Origin: Arenimonas donghaensis DSM 18148 = HO3-R19
GTDB lineage: Bacteria; Pseudomonadota; Gammaproteobacteria; Xanthomonadales; Xanthomonadaceae
DNA: 64,000 bases
NCBI RefSeq assembly: GCF_000743535.1
Contig: NZ_AVCJ01000023.1
Coordinates: 1-64,000 of the forward strand
Reading direction: 5' to 3'
The notes under the pieces are model-generated. The model was not told the origin of the DNA and did no database searches. It saw nothing but the letters and a program-made list of their open reading frames with translations. Shown here piece by piece: positions 45,878 to 55,191 of the stretch (position 1 is its first letter; the number at the start of each line of letters is the position of its first letter). Position numbers and translations under genes: made by a program.

Positions 45878-48800
45878 TCAAGGCTGGATCTCCACCCAGT
45901 CGCCCGCCGTGTTGGCGCGACTTGCCCGCCCGTACATCAGCTCCGCCACGGCCGGTGGCGCGAAATAGCGCCCCGGGTGCTGCGCCTGCGCGAAGTAGTG
46001 CACTTCGTGGGTGCCGGGCGGCAGGCTTTCGGCGTACAGCCTGACTTCCGTGGCACCGGTCTGCCGGGTATCGAACCACCAGCTGCCTGGGTCGGCGACT
46101 TCGCGGACGTTTGCCCCTGCCACACCGGCCAGTCCGACGTCGCGGGTGGCCCAGCCGCCCGGCACGGTGTCGGTGATCGCCACGAAGTGGCGAAGCGCCG
46201 GCACCTGTAGCTGCAGGGTGACGCGGATCCACTCGCCGCGGCGTGCGCTGGTGCCGGAGAGCGCCTGCCAGCGGCCGTCGCGCAGCACCGAATAGCGTCG
46301 TTCGATGTTCAGTCCGACGCCACGGGCTTCCACCCTGGCCTGGTCCTGCCGGTAGCTCAGCTGCGCGACATAGTTGAGCGTCGCGCTATCGCCGCCAAGG
46401 GGCTTGAGCGCCAACTCGCTGGCTTCCGCCACGCCCTGCCAGCCAGCCCCGGCACCTTGTCCGTCCAGCACCAGGGTCGAGGACGTGGGTCCGTGCTCGA
46501 GCGCGACCGTGGCGGCCGTGGCCACGGAGCCGCGCGCGGCATCCACTGCACGCAGAGCCAGCAGACAATGCAGGCTGGCCTGCGTGTCGAGGCTGGAGGT
46601 GCCGCCGGCGTAAAGGTACTGAAGCCCCCGCAGGAAGGCCTGGCGCTCAGGCAGGCGGTCCGCGCTGGCATCGAGTGACCACAGCGCGGCGGTCACCGCG
46701 CATTGGTCGCGCAGGTCCGAGCCCATGGCCCAGCCAAAGCTCCGTGGGTCGCGGATGGTCCGACGCAGGCCACGCGACTCGCCGGCGGCGTACAGCCGTT
46801 GCAGTCCGGCGCGGAAGGATTCGGCGAAGTCCGGTGCGACCGACATGGCCTGGACCAGTTCGCTGCGTGCATGCCAGCTGAGGTGGTTCCAGTCCTGCCA
46901 GAGCCGCTGCAACGCCGCTGCCGGCGGATCGCCGTCTTCCGCGGCGAGCGCCGCCACACCTACGGCCAGGGCCTCAAGGCCGGTTCGGTCTTTTGCCTCG
47001 GCGACCCTGGTCGCCTGCGCGGCGACGTCGTCGCGCAAGTCGTCGTGGAGCCCGTCCGGCACGGCCTGGCCGAGGCGGCGCAGCCAGCCGAACTGGCGCA
47101 GGGTGTGCGCGTCGAGCAGCAGGTCGCCGGTCACGTCCCAGGGCCTGGCGGGCGGGAAGAAATGGAAGTGACCCTGCTCGTCCATGAAACCCGGCGCAGC
47201 GCCGAGTGCTTCGTCGATCACCGCCTGCGCATCCGGCCAGTCTGCGCGGTCGGCGGCGTCCTGGAGGGCAAGCGCGGCCCCCAGGGCGCGGCTGAGCGTC
47301 TGTTCCCAGCAACGATGCGGATAGTCGCGCAGCTCCCGCAGCCAGCCGGCGCGCCAGGCAGCCGTGCCAGCCGAGACCCGCACCTGCAGATGCGGCGTAT
47401 GGGCGTCGTCGGGCAGCGCCGGCAAGGGCAGCGATACCGGTGAAACCAACCAGCCCACCTGCGGCACCATGACCTCGGACCAGCGCGATTGCACCGGCAC
47501 GCGTGAAGACAGCGCATCGTTGCCGCGCTCGGTTTCAGCGCGGGCCAACACGTCGAGCGAGTCGGGCTCGGTGGGCGCCAGGGGAACGGGCCGGCTCAGC
47601 GCGGCGAACGGCGACAGCATCGCCGACGCCTCGTCAATTCGGGCAATGCCGGCGCCGTCGACAGCCACCTGCAGCGCCACGCGCTGCGGCGTGTCGCTGG
47701 CATTGCGTGCCGATACGCTGGCCTCTGCGCGGTCGCCGTCGAACAAGCGTGCCGGCAGGCCAAAGCGCAGCTCCACCGGCAGCGTGGTCGTGGCCGTCGC
47801 CTGCGACAGGTCGAAGCCGTCCGCCTGATCACCACTCCAGGCCAGCACGCGCCAGCGCGTCAGGTTGTCCGGCAGGCTGATCGACAGCTCGCGGCGTTCG
47901 CCCGGGGCCAGTTCGATGCCGGGGCTCCAGTACGCCGCGTCCGGGAACTGGCTGCGCACGCGGGGCCCATCGCGACCGGGTGCGGTGGCCGGTGCGCGTT
48001 CGAGCACTTCGTAGGCAGGCTCTTCGTTGAAGATGTCGGACCGCTTGAGCCGGCTACCCGTGACTTCGATCGTGTCCAGGCTATCGCTGGCGGCGTCGGC
48101 CGGTGCCGGACGAGCAAAAGCGACCGGCTCCTGCCGGAGACTCGACCGGCTGCGGAACGGATTGGCAATGCGCTGCCAAGCCTCCAGGCCGTGCCAGCCG
48201 CCTTCGCCCCAGGTCGACAGGCTTCCCAGGAAATCCGGACCACCAGGGTCCAGGGAAGGATGCAGTGCCGCCATCTGCTGGTGCACGGCGTCGTCGACGA
48301 CCGACAGCACGACCAGGCGGGCCTGGTCCGAACGGTTGTGCAGGGCCAGCCTGAGCGAATCGCTTGGCGCCAGCGAGTCATCGGCGACGGAAAGTGCAAG
48401 TCCGTCGGACCCGGCGCGCGGGATGGCGAGGCGCATCGCGGCATCGATCGTTTTCGCGTCCAGGCCCTGCCCGGCAGACGCCAGGGCGGGGCGCAGCATG
48501 ACGCGCAGGGTGACGCCGGGGGCCAGTTCGGACGAAACCGGCACGTCGATCTCCGTCTCCGTGCCGACCGACTGCGTCCAGTGGCGAATGACGCGGTCGT
48601 ACTCAAGCACGAACAGGGCGCTCGCCCTGGCGTGCGGCTGGCGCAGTCGGACGCGTGCCGGCGAGTGGCCGTCGCTGGCCTGCACCAGGGAAAGCTCCGC
48701 CAGCGCTTCGTCTTCGTCGTCAGGTGCGTACCGGCCGAACCAGCGGCCCAGTCGCGTCGGCGCGGCGCCTTCGGACTCCGCCACGAAAACGTAGTAACCC

Positions 48801-51454
48801 GGCCTGGGCACGGCGATGTCGCAGGGCGAGGCCGTGCCCGCCACCAGCGTGCAGCGACCGAGCAACTCTGCGTCTTGTTCGTCCCCGTCCTCGAGCCTGA
48901 CCTCCACCCGGCGACCAGGCTGCGACTTGCCATCGAAACCGACGACGACGGCCTCCAGCACCGGCGTTTCACCCAGGGCGTGCCAGTCACCTTCGCTGCG
49001 CAGGCCAACATAGCGATCGAAGGCTGCGATGCGCAGGTTGGCCGTGGGGCTGAAGGCGCCCGACTCACCGCCGACCATCAGGGCCGCGTTCACCCTGATC
49101 TGCGCGAAGGCCAGCGGGGTGAGGCTGTCGTCTTCGCCGCCATCGTCGTGTTCCAGGCGCGTGGGCAGCGTCAGTTCCACTTCGGCACGGCCTTTTCCGT
49201 CCACGGTGCGCGGGACTTCCAGGTCCTTGAACGGGTCGGCTTCGGACGCTTCGTGCGCCGCGGGCTCGATGAAGGTGAACCCCGCGAAGTCCGGGTAGGC
49301 CTCCTCGAACGCCATGGGCACCAGCAGCCCGGACACATGCAGCGGGGCATCCGCCGCGGGGCCGCCGGAGTAGTAGCCACCTTCGATCGCCATCGACACC
49401 TGCTCGCCTGGCCGGTGCACGCGCGTCGGCAGCGCCAGTGTTGCCCACATCGCCTGGGTTTCGAACCGGCGGACTTCGAAGCAGGCACCGGTGGGGGACC
49501 AGGCGTGGGCGAGCGAGTCCGCTTCGCCGATGCAGTAGCCTCCGTCGCGCAGGTTGGCCGGTAGCGCGACCTCGCCCGCGATGCTGCCCCAGGCGTCCGT
49601 CACCGCGGTCCAAGTGCGGACCGGCCTGTCCGAGGGAACCGACAGCGCCAGCTCCGTCTCGGTGCCGGGCGCGATCCTGCGCAAGGTGTTGAGCTGCCGT
49701 TCGCGCTGCCACAGCCTGAAATTCACGGTGTCGCCAGGCCGGTAAAGCAAGCGATCGGTCACACCAAACGCAGGCGAGGTGTCTGGCCGCGGCGGTCGGT
49801 ACCAGTCCGGTGCATCCTCCCCGTCCGAGCGTCGCAGCTTCATTCCCGTCGTGGCGTGCAGCGGCAACACCGTGACCCGACGGCCCTGGGTGGCGCGCAG
49901 CAAGTGGAGGACGTCCTGTTGAAGGACATCCTGTCCGGCCACGGGCTCGGGAAGCGAAAGCAGGGCGACGCCGTCGGCATCCGTTTGCGCTGATGCCACG
50001 ACCTTGAGCTTGCCCTGCGGGCTCAGCGCCAGCACGTCCAGGCGTGCGCCGGGCACGGGCCCGGCATCCGCCCACTCCGTTGCCCACGCGAGCAGGTCCG
50101 GGCCGTGGCGGTTCACCAGCAGCTGGAACGCCGGCAGTGCCGTGGCGCGCGCTTCGGCGCCATCGACGACACCGCCCAGCGAGAGCCCGCCGTGGCGCAA
50201 CACGCCCCATGCGGGATCGGGTGACCGGGCATCGCCGTAGGTCTCCCGCGCCGCGGGAACCACCAGGCGGTCCAGGACGAGGCGGGTCCGGCGGCCGATG
50301 GACAGTTCCTTCCAGTGGTCGCGTCCTTCTGGATTCCGGGATTCGACCCGGGTGGCCTCGTTTGAACCGGGCAAGGCAAGGTGGACTGAAGGCTCGATGC
50401 GATAGCCCGGTGGATGCGACGCCACGTCGAGCCGCACTTCGGTTTTACCGGTCAGCCGCGAACCATCGTTGGCGTCGAGGCCGGCGGGGAGCTCGAAGGC
50501 AAGGGTCGTGCCGGCGAGCGTGCTGGCCAGTCGGATGGCGTGTGCGGGGGCGTCGTTGCGCGAGCGCTGGCCGTAGCAGCGGTAGTCGCAGTCACGTGGT
50601 TCCTCGGCCAGGACCAAACCCTTCGGCAGGGCGGCGGCGACCCGTTCTAGGCTGGCGTCCGACGGCGCCCGCGAGAACAGCAGCAACACATCGCTTTGCG
50701 CGCTGCATAGCGCACCGTCCGTGGAGTCGGCATGCGGCCCATGGCTGGCGCAGGACGTCGCCAGCAGCCGGAACGGCATGTTGATGGCGACGTCCAGCAG
50801 GCTTTCGTCGGCGTCGCCGAGGGCCGGACCCAGCGGTGAGCGCAGGCCCTGGCGCAGGGAAAGGCGCAGGCGACCCGGGCGGGCGGGCCAGGCCGTCGGC
50901 ATCCAGCGGTAGGTGACACTGTCGGGTGGATCGTACTGGCCCGGCTCAACGCGCTCGAGGGAATAGTCGATCGTTTCGTTTTCGAAGCGGGCGTCCACTA
51001 CGGCACGGATGTCGGCGGCCGCCAATGGCTGCGAAGAACGAAGCAGGACCGCGGGCAATCCAGCGCGCCAGTCGGTCGTGGTGGCGTCAAGGGACGGTGG
51101 CGAAGAAACCAGCGTGACCGTCGTGGGCTCGAACGCCTGGCCCGCTTGTGACCAAAGCCGTTCGCCGATCTGAACCTGGTAGGGCGTGGCCTTGCGCAGC
51201 GGCTCGGTGCCCATGCCACCGGTGTCGCAGGCCAGCGTGGTGTCGTCCACCCAATACCAGCCGCATGCGGCTTCGGGTGTGGTCCTGAGTGCATCGCCGT
51301 GATTGGGCGTTGCCCAGGTCAGCATCGGCTGGTCGAAGACCAGTTCGAAGTTGCCGCCCACGATCCCGGCGGACGTGAGTTCGGGCGGGGTCTCGGCGAC
51401 CGCCAGCATCGGCCAGGCCAGGAGCAGGGTGGCAAGACAGGATCGCAACTGCAT
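45878..51454 (-). CDS. Bacterial alpha-2-macroglobulin-like protein (large, thioester CWEQ)
   Basis: The 1858-residue protein starts with a Sec signal (MQLRSCLATLLLAWPMLAVAE) and lacks a clear lipobox, unlike E. coli YfhM. Macroglobulin domains are indicated by LYRPGDTVNFRLW and many Ig-like beta segments. The thioester motif is CWEQ with Cys1382 in HRCWEQTLSR, followed by an alpha/alpha-toroid region (RSFGWAMGSDLRDQCAV). It is probably a periplasmic protease trap. Around residues 1123-1155 there is an unusual segment, DSLDTIEVTGSRLKRSD, which looks like the N-terminal TonB-box region of TonB-dependent receptors. The common partner gene pbpC is not next to it. Confidence 0.9.
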   Translation of the reverse strand: MQLRSCLATLLLAWPMLAVAETPPELTSAGIVGGNFELVFDQPMLTWATPNHGDALRTTPEAACGWYWVDDTTLACDTGGMGTEPLRKATPYQVQIGERLWSQAGQAFEPTTVTLVSSPPSLDATTTDWRAGLPAVLLRSSQPLAAADIRAVVDARFENETIDYSLERVEPGQYDPPDSVTYRWMPTAWPARPGRLRLSLRQGLRSPLGPALGDADESLLDVAINMPFRLLATSCASHGPHADSTDGALCSAQSDVLLLFSRAPSDASLERVAAALPKGLVLAEEPRDCDYRCYGQRSRNDAPAHAIRLASTLAGTTLAFELPAGLDANDGSRLTGKTEVRLDVASHPPGYRIEPSVHLALPGSNEATRVESRNPEGRDHWKELSIGRRTRLVLDRLVVPAARETYGDARSPDPAWGVLRHGGLSLGGVVDGAEARATALPAFQLLVNRHGPDLLAWATEWADAGPVPGARLDVLALSPQGKLKVVASAQTDADGVALLSLPEPVAGQDVLQQDVLHLLRATQGRRVTVLPLHATTGMKLRRSDGEDAPDWYRPPRPDTSPAFGVTDRLLYRPGDTVNFRLWQRERQLNTLRRIAPGTETELALSVPSDRPVRTWTAVTDAWGSIAGEVALPANLRDGGYCIGEADSLAHAWSPTGACFEVRRFETQAMWATLALPTRVHRPGEQVSMAIEGGYYSGGPAADAPLHVSGLLVPMAFEEAYPDFAGFTFIEPAAHEASEADPFKDLEVPRTVDGKGRAEVELTLPTRLEHDDGGEDDSLTPLAFAQIRVNAALMVGGESGAFSPTANLRIAAFDRYVGLRSEGDWHALGETPVLEAVVVGFDGKSQPGRRVEVRLEDGDEQDAELLGRCTLVAGTASPCDIAVPRPGYYVFVAESEGAAPTRLGRWFGRYAPDDEDEALAELSLVQASDGHSPARVRLRQPHARASALFVLEYDRVIRHWTQSVGTETEIDVPVSSELAPGVTLRVMLRPALASAGQGLDAKTIDAAMRLAIPRAGSDGLALSVADDSLAPSDSLRLALHNRSDQARLVVLSVVDDAVHQQMAALHPSLDPGGPDFLGSLSTWGEGGWHGLEAWQRIANPFRSRSSLRQEPVAFARPAPADAASDSLDTIEVTGSRLKRSDIFNEEPAYEVLERAPATAPGRDGPRVRSQFPDAAYWSPGIELAPGERRELSISLPDNLTRWRVLAWSGDQADGFDLSQATATTTLPVELRFGLPARLFDGDRAEASVSARNASDTPQRVALQVAVDGAGIARIDEASAMLSPFAALSRPVPLAPTEPDSLDVLARAETERGNDALSSRVPVQSRWSEVMVPQVGWLVSPVSLPLPALPDDAHTPHLQVRVSAGTAAWRAGWLRELRDYPHRCWEQTLSRALGAALALQDAADRADWPDAQAVIDEALGAAPGFMDEQGHFHFFPPARPWDVTGDLLLDAHTLRQFGWLRRLGQAVPDGLHDDLRDDVAAQATRVAEAKDRTGLEALAVGVAALAAEDGDPPAAALQRLWQDWNHLSWHARSELVQAMSVAPDFAESFRAGLQRLYAAGESRGLRRTIRDPRSFGWAMGSDLRDQCAVTAALWSLDASADRLPERQAFLRGLQYLYAGGTSSLDTQASLHCLLALRAVDAARGSVATAATVALEHGPTSSTLVLDGQGAGAGWQGVAEASELALKPLGGDSATLNYVAQLSYRQDQARVEARGVGLNIERRYSVLRDGRWQALSGTSARRGEWIRVTLQLQVPALRHFVAITDTVPGGWATRDVGLAGVAGANVREVADPGSWWFDTRQTGATEVRLYAESLPPGTHEVHYFAQAQHPGRYFAPPAVAELMYGRASRANTAGDWVEIQP

Positions 51455-51524
51455 CGGGGCAGAGTCCGCGTTCAGGGAGGCAAACCGAGCAGAGCACTGC
51501 CTCCTTGTTTCGTCAATCCACGGG

Positions 51525-51552
51525 CGAAAAAACCCCGGCCGGAGCCGGGGTT
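51525..51552 (-). terminator. Terminator downstream of the indolepyruvate oxidoreductase gene
   Basis: AACCCCGGC (51531-51539) and GCCGGGGTT (51544-51552) form a 9-bp stem with a CGGA loop. On the minus strand it ends in TTTTTT. It lies 32 bp past the stop codon of the leftward oxidoreductase gene and before the macroglobulin gene. Confidence 0.93.
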
Positions 51553-51583
51553 TCGTCGTGGTCGTCCCTGCCTGCGGTCGGAC

Positions 51584-54500
51584 TCAGGCGGCGTCGCGGG
51601 CCTCGGCCTTCGGTGCGCGCCAGGCTGCCAGCAGTTCCTTCTCCATGCCCCGGGCCTTGGCCAGGTGCGCTTCCTTGACGTGGCCGTAGCCGCGGATCTG
51701 TTCGGGCACCGAGGCGATCTTCGTGGCCAGTTCGACGTTGTCGTCGTCCAGGCCAGTCAGCAGCTCGTCGATCTGCTTGGCGTAGTCGACGATCAGCTGG
51801 CGCTCCATGCGGCGTTCCTCGGTCTTGCCGAAGATGTCGAACGCCGTGCCGCGCAGGCCCTTGAACTTCGCCAGCAGCTTGAAGGCCGTGAACATCCACG
51901 GGCCGAATTCCTGCTTCACAAGGTGGCCGTCGGCGTCGCGCTTGGCCAGCAGCGGCGGGGCCAGGTTGAAGTGGATCTTGTAGTCCCCCTCGAACTGCTG
52001 CTCGATGCGCTTGCGGAAGTCGCTGGCGGTGTAAAGGCGCGCCACTTCGTACTCGTCCTTGTAGGCCATGAGCTTGAAGTAATAGCGGGCCACGGCCTCG
52101 GTGAGCGCCGTGGAACCGGGCGCCTTGCGGGCCTCGGCCTGGCGCACCTTGTCGACCAGGGCGACGTAGCGGCCGGCGTAGGCCTTGTTCTGGTAGTTGG
52201 TGAGGAAGCTGACGCGGCGGTCGATGATTTCGTCCAGCGACTGGCTGAGGGTTTCGTCGTCGAGGGCATTCGCGCCTGAAGGCGCTCCTACAGGGGCGGA
52301 CTCCAGCAGGCCGGCCGCTTCGAGTACGGCTTCGGGGTTGATCGCGGCCAGGCGACCCCAGGCGAAGGCGGTCTTGTTCATTTCGATGGCGGCGCCGTTG
52401 AGCTCGACCGCGCGCATGATCGCCTCGAAGCCGACCGGGACCAGGCCACGCTGCCAGGCCACGCCCAGCATGAACAGGTTGCTGCCGATGGCATCACCCA
52501 GCAGCGAGGTGGCGATTTCCGTCGCTGGCACCTGCAGCGGCTCGCGGCCGCCCAGGGCGGTGCGGATCGCTTCCACGATGCCCGCGGCCGGGAACTGCAT
52601 GTCCGGGTTGCGGGTGAACGGGCCGGGCATCGCCTGGTAGTCGTTGATGACGACCTCGGTGCGGTCGGCGCGGATCTTCGACAGCGCCCAGTAGTCGTTG
52701 ACCACCACCATGTCGCAGCCCAGCACCAGGTCGGCTTCGCCGGCGGCGATGCGCACGGCGTGGATGTCGGCCGGGGCGCGCGCAACGCGCACGTGCGTGG
52801 TGACGGCACCGCCCTTCTGGGCCAGGCCGGTCTGGTCGAGCACGCTGGCGCCCTTGTGTTCCAGGTGCGCGGCCATGCCCAGCAGGGCACCGATGGTCAC
52901 CACGCCGGTGCCGCCGACGCCGGTGATCAGGATGTTCCAGGGCTGGTCCAGGTTGCTGCGGAACTGCGGCTCGGGCAGGTTCGCCAGCAGGTCCTTGTTG
53001 CCGGTGCCCTTGCGCTTGCGCAGGCCGCCACCCTTGATGGTGACGAAGCTCGGGCAGAAGCCCTTCACGCAGCTGAAGTCCTTGTTGCAGTTGGACTGGT
53101 CGATCTCGCGCTTGCGGCCGTACTCGGTTTCCTTGGGCAGCACCGACACGCAGTTCGACTTCACGCCGCAGTCGCCGCAGCCTTCGCAGACCAGCGAGTT
53201 GATGGCGGTGCGCTTGGCCGGGTCGACGATCTTGCCGCGCTTGCGGCGGCGGCGCTTTTCAGCGGCGCAGGTCTGGTCGAAGATCAGCACGGTGGTGCCG
53301 GGCACGTCGCGCAGGCGCTTTTGCTGGGCGTCGAGTTCACTGCGGTCGTAGAACTCCACGTCCGCGGGGAAGATCGACTTGTCGCTCCACTTCTCGATGT
53401 CGTCCGACAGCACCACGATGGTCTTGACGCCTTCGCTGCGCACCTGGTGCGCGATGTCGGGCACGGTGAGCGTGCCGTCCACCGGCTGGCCGCCGGTCAT
53501 GGCGACGGCGTCGTTGTAGAGGATCTTGTAGGTGATGTTCACCTTGGCGGCGATCGACTGGCGGATGGCCAGCGAACCGGAATGGAAGTAGGTGCCGTCG
53601 CCCAGGTTCTGGAAGACGTGCTTTTCATCGGTGAACGGCGCCTGGCCGCTCCAGGTGACGCCTTCGCCGCCCATGTGGGTGAAGGTGTCGGTCTTGCGGT
53701 CCATCCAGGTGACCATGTAATGGCAGCCGATGCCGCCCAGTGCGCGCGAGCCTTCCGGCACCACGGTCGAGCTGTTGTGCGGGCAGCCCGAGCAGTAGTG
53801 CGGCACGCGTGGGAAGTTGGCGCGCGGCGCGGCCAGCTCCTTTTCCTTGGCGGCGATCCACTTGAGGCGGTTGTCCATCGCCTCGGACTGGAAGAAGCGC
53901 TGCACGCGGCCGGCGATGACCCGGGCGATGCGGGCCGGCGTGAGTTCGTTGGTGCTCGGCAGCACCCAGTCGCCGGCTTCGTCGTACTTGCCGACGATGC
54001 TGGGGCGGTGTTCCCAGTTGTACATGTATTCCTTCATCTGCCGCTCGACGAAGCTGCGCTTCTCCTCGACGACGATGATGTCCTCCAGGCCGCGGGCGAA
54101 CTCGCGGATGCCCTGCGGTTCCAGCGGCCAGGTCATGCCGACCTTGTAGACGCGGATGCCGATGTCCTCGGCCACCTTGCGGTCGATGCCCAGGTATTCG
54201 AGCGCCTGCAGCACGTCCAGGTAGCTCTTGCCGGTGGTGACGATGCCCAGGCGCGCCTTGGGCGAATCGATGACCACCTTGTCGATGTGGTTGACCCGGG
54301 CGAAGGCCTGCGCGGCGTTCACGGCGTACTGGTGCAGGCGCATTTCCTGGTCCAGCGGCGGATCCGGCCAGCGGATGTTGAGCCCGCCCGGCGGCAGTTC
54401 GAAATCACCCGGCAGCAGGATGTCGAGCTGGTGCGGATTGACGTTGACCGAGGCCGAGGACTCCACCGTTTCCGCGATCGTCTTGAAGCCGATCCAGCGG

Positions 54501-55108
54501 CCGGTGTAGCGGCTCATCGCCCAGCCCAGCAGGCCCATGTCCAGGATGTCCTGTACGCCGGCCGGGTTGAGCACCGGCATCATGGCGCTCTCGAATTCGC
54601 CTTCCGAGCCGTGCGGCAGCGTCGACGAGCGGCAGGCATGGTCGTCGGCCGCCAGCGCCAGCACGCCGCCCAGCTTCGAGGTGCCGGCGGCGTTGCCGTG
54701 CTTGAACACGTCGCCGCAGCGGTCCACGCCCGGGCCCTTGCCGTACCACATGGAAAACACGCCGTCGTACTTCGCGCCCTGGAACAGGTTGGTCTGCTGG
54801 CTGCCCCAGACCATGGTCGCGCCCAGGTCCTCGTTCAGGCCCGGGGTGAACTCGATGCCGCTGGCCTGCAGGTGCTTGCGGGCCCGCCACAGCTCCAGGT
54901 CGAAGCCGCCCAGGGGCGAGCCGCGGTAGCCGGAAATGAAGCCGGCGGTGTTGACGCCGGCGGCGCGGTCGCGCATCTGCTGCATCAGCGGCAGGCGCAC
55001 CAGCGCCTGCACGCCGGACAGGTAGATCCGGCCCTCCTCGCGGGTGTACTTGGACTCGAGGTCGTACTCGCGGTCGAGCGGGATCAGGGTGTGGGGGATG
55101 GCGGACAT
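51584..55108 (-). CDS. Indolepyruvate ferredoxin oxidoreductase family protein (fused subunits)
   Basis: The 1174-residue protein fuses the thiamine-diphosphate subunit and the gamma-type subunit of 2-oxoacid:ferredoxin oxidoreductases. It should oxidise indolepyruvate or other aryl or branched 2-oxoacids to acyl-CoA. The N-terminal part has GFISGYRGSPLGGFD. The TPP-binding part has HYCSGCPHNSSTVVPEG. An Fe-S cluster region has VCEGCGDCGVKSNC plus SCVKGFCPSF. The gamma domain has GVGGTGVVTIGALLG. I chose MSAIPHTLIPLDREYDLES at 55108; nine more residues are possible upstream. A REP-like palindrome lies in frame near residue 945. The enzyme is usual in aerobic proteobacteria that degrade aromatic amino acids. 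Confidence 0.93.
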   Translation of the reverse strand: MSAIPHTLIPLDREYDLESKYTREEGRIYLSGVQALVRLPLMQQMRDRAAGVNTAGFISGYRGSPLGGFDLELWRARKHLQASGIEFTPGLNEDLGATMVWGSQQTNLFQGAKYDGVFSMWYGKGPGVDRCGDVFKHGNAAGTSKLGGVLALAADDHACRSSTLPHGSEGEFESAMMPVLNPAGVQDILDMGLLGWAMSRYTGRWIGFKTIAETVESSASVNVNPHQLDILLPGDFELPPGGLNIRWPDPPLDQEMRLHQYAVNAAQAFARVNHIDKVVIDSPKARLGIVTTGKSYLDVLQALEYLGIDRKVAEDIGIRVYKVGMTWPLEPQGIREFARGLEDIIVVEEKRSFVERQMKEYMYNWEHRPSIVGKYDEAGDWVLPSTNELTPARIARVIAGRVQRFFQSEAMDNRLKWIAAKEKELAAPRANFPRVPHYCSGCPHNSSTVVPEGSRALGGIGCHYMVTWMDRKTDTFTHMGGEGVTWSGQAPFTDEKHVFQNLGDGTYFHSGSLAIRQSIAAKVNITYKILYNDAVAMTGGQPVDGTLTVPDIAHQVRSEGVKTIVVLSDDIEKWSDKSIFPADVEFYDRSELDAQQKRLRDVPGTTVLIFDQTCAAEKRRRRKRGKIVDPAKRTAINSLVCEGCGDCGVKSNCVSVLPKETEYGRKREIDQSNCNKDFSCVKGFCPSFVTIKGGGLRKRKGTGNKDLLANLPEPQFRSNLDQPWNILITGVGGTGVVTIGALLGMAAHLEHKGASVLDQTGLAQKGGAVTTHVRVARAPADIHAVRIAAGEADLVLGCDMVVVNDYWALSKIRADRTEVVINDYQAMPGPFTRNPDMQFPAAGIVEAIRTALGGREPLQVPATEIATSLLGDAIGSNLFMLGVAWQRGLVPVGFEAIMRAVELNGAAIEMNKTAFAWGRLAAINPEAVLEAAGLLESAPVGAPSGANALDDETLSQSLDEIIDRRVSFLTNYQNKAYAGRYVALVDKVRQAEARKAPGSTALTEAVARYYFKLMAYKDEYEVARLYTASDFRKRIEQQFEGDYKIHFNLAPPLLAKRDADGHLVKQEFGPWMFTAFKLLAKFKGLRGTAFDIFGKTEERRMERQLIVDYAKQIDELLTGLDDDNVELATKIASVPEQIRGYGHVKEAHLAKARGMEKELLAAWRAPKAEARDAA
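52266..52296 (-). repeat. REP-like palindromic element inside the oxidoreductase gene
   Basis: On the minus strand the unit begins CCCCTGTAGGAGCG and contains the palindrome GCGCCTTCAGGCGC followed by GAATGC. This is the TGTAGGAGCG-plus-hairpin form of REP elements common in Pseudomonas, Stenotrophomonas and relatives, normally extragenic. Here it is read in frame as part of the linker APVGAPSGANA and does not break the gene. Confidence 0.8.
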
Positions 55109-55144
55109 GGCGGCGGCTTTCCGGGGCTGGAGCAAAGACTCGGA

Positions 55145-55150
55145 ATTATA
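55145..55150 (-). promoter_or_regulatory. Possible -10 element of the oxidoreductase gene
   Basis: A perfect TATAAT on the minus strand lies 37 bp upstream of the chosen ATG and just after the stop codon of the preceding leftward GGDEF gene. No good -35 hexamer is seen 16-18 bp further upstream, so an activator may be needed. Confidence 0.45.
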
Positions 55151-55191
55151 GCAGCCGGACCCCCTGAGGCCGCTTCGGACGGTGCCCGGGC

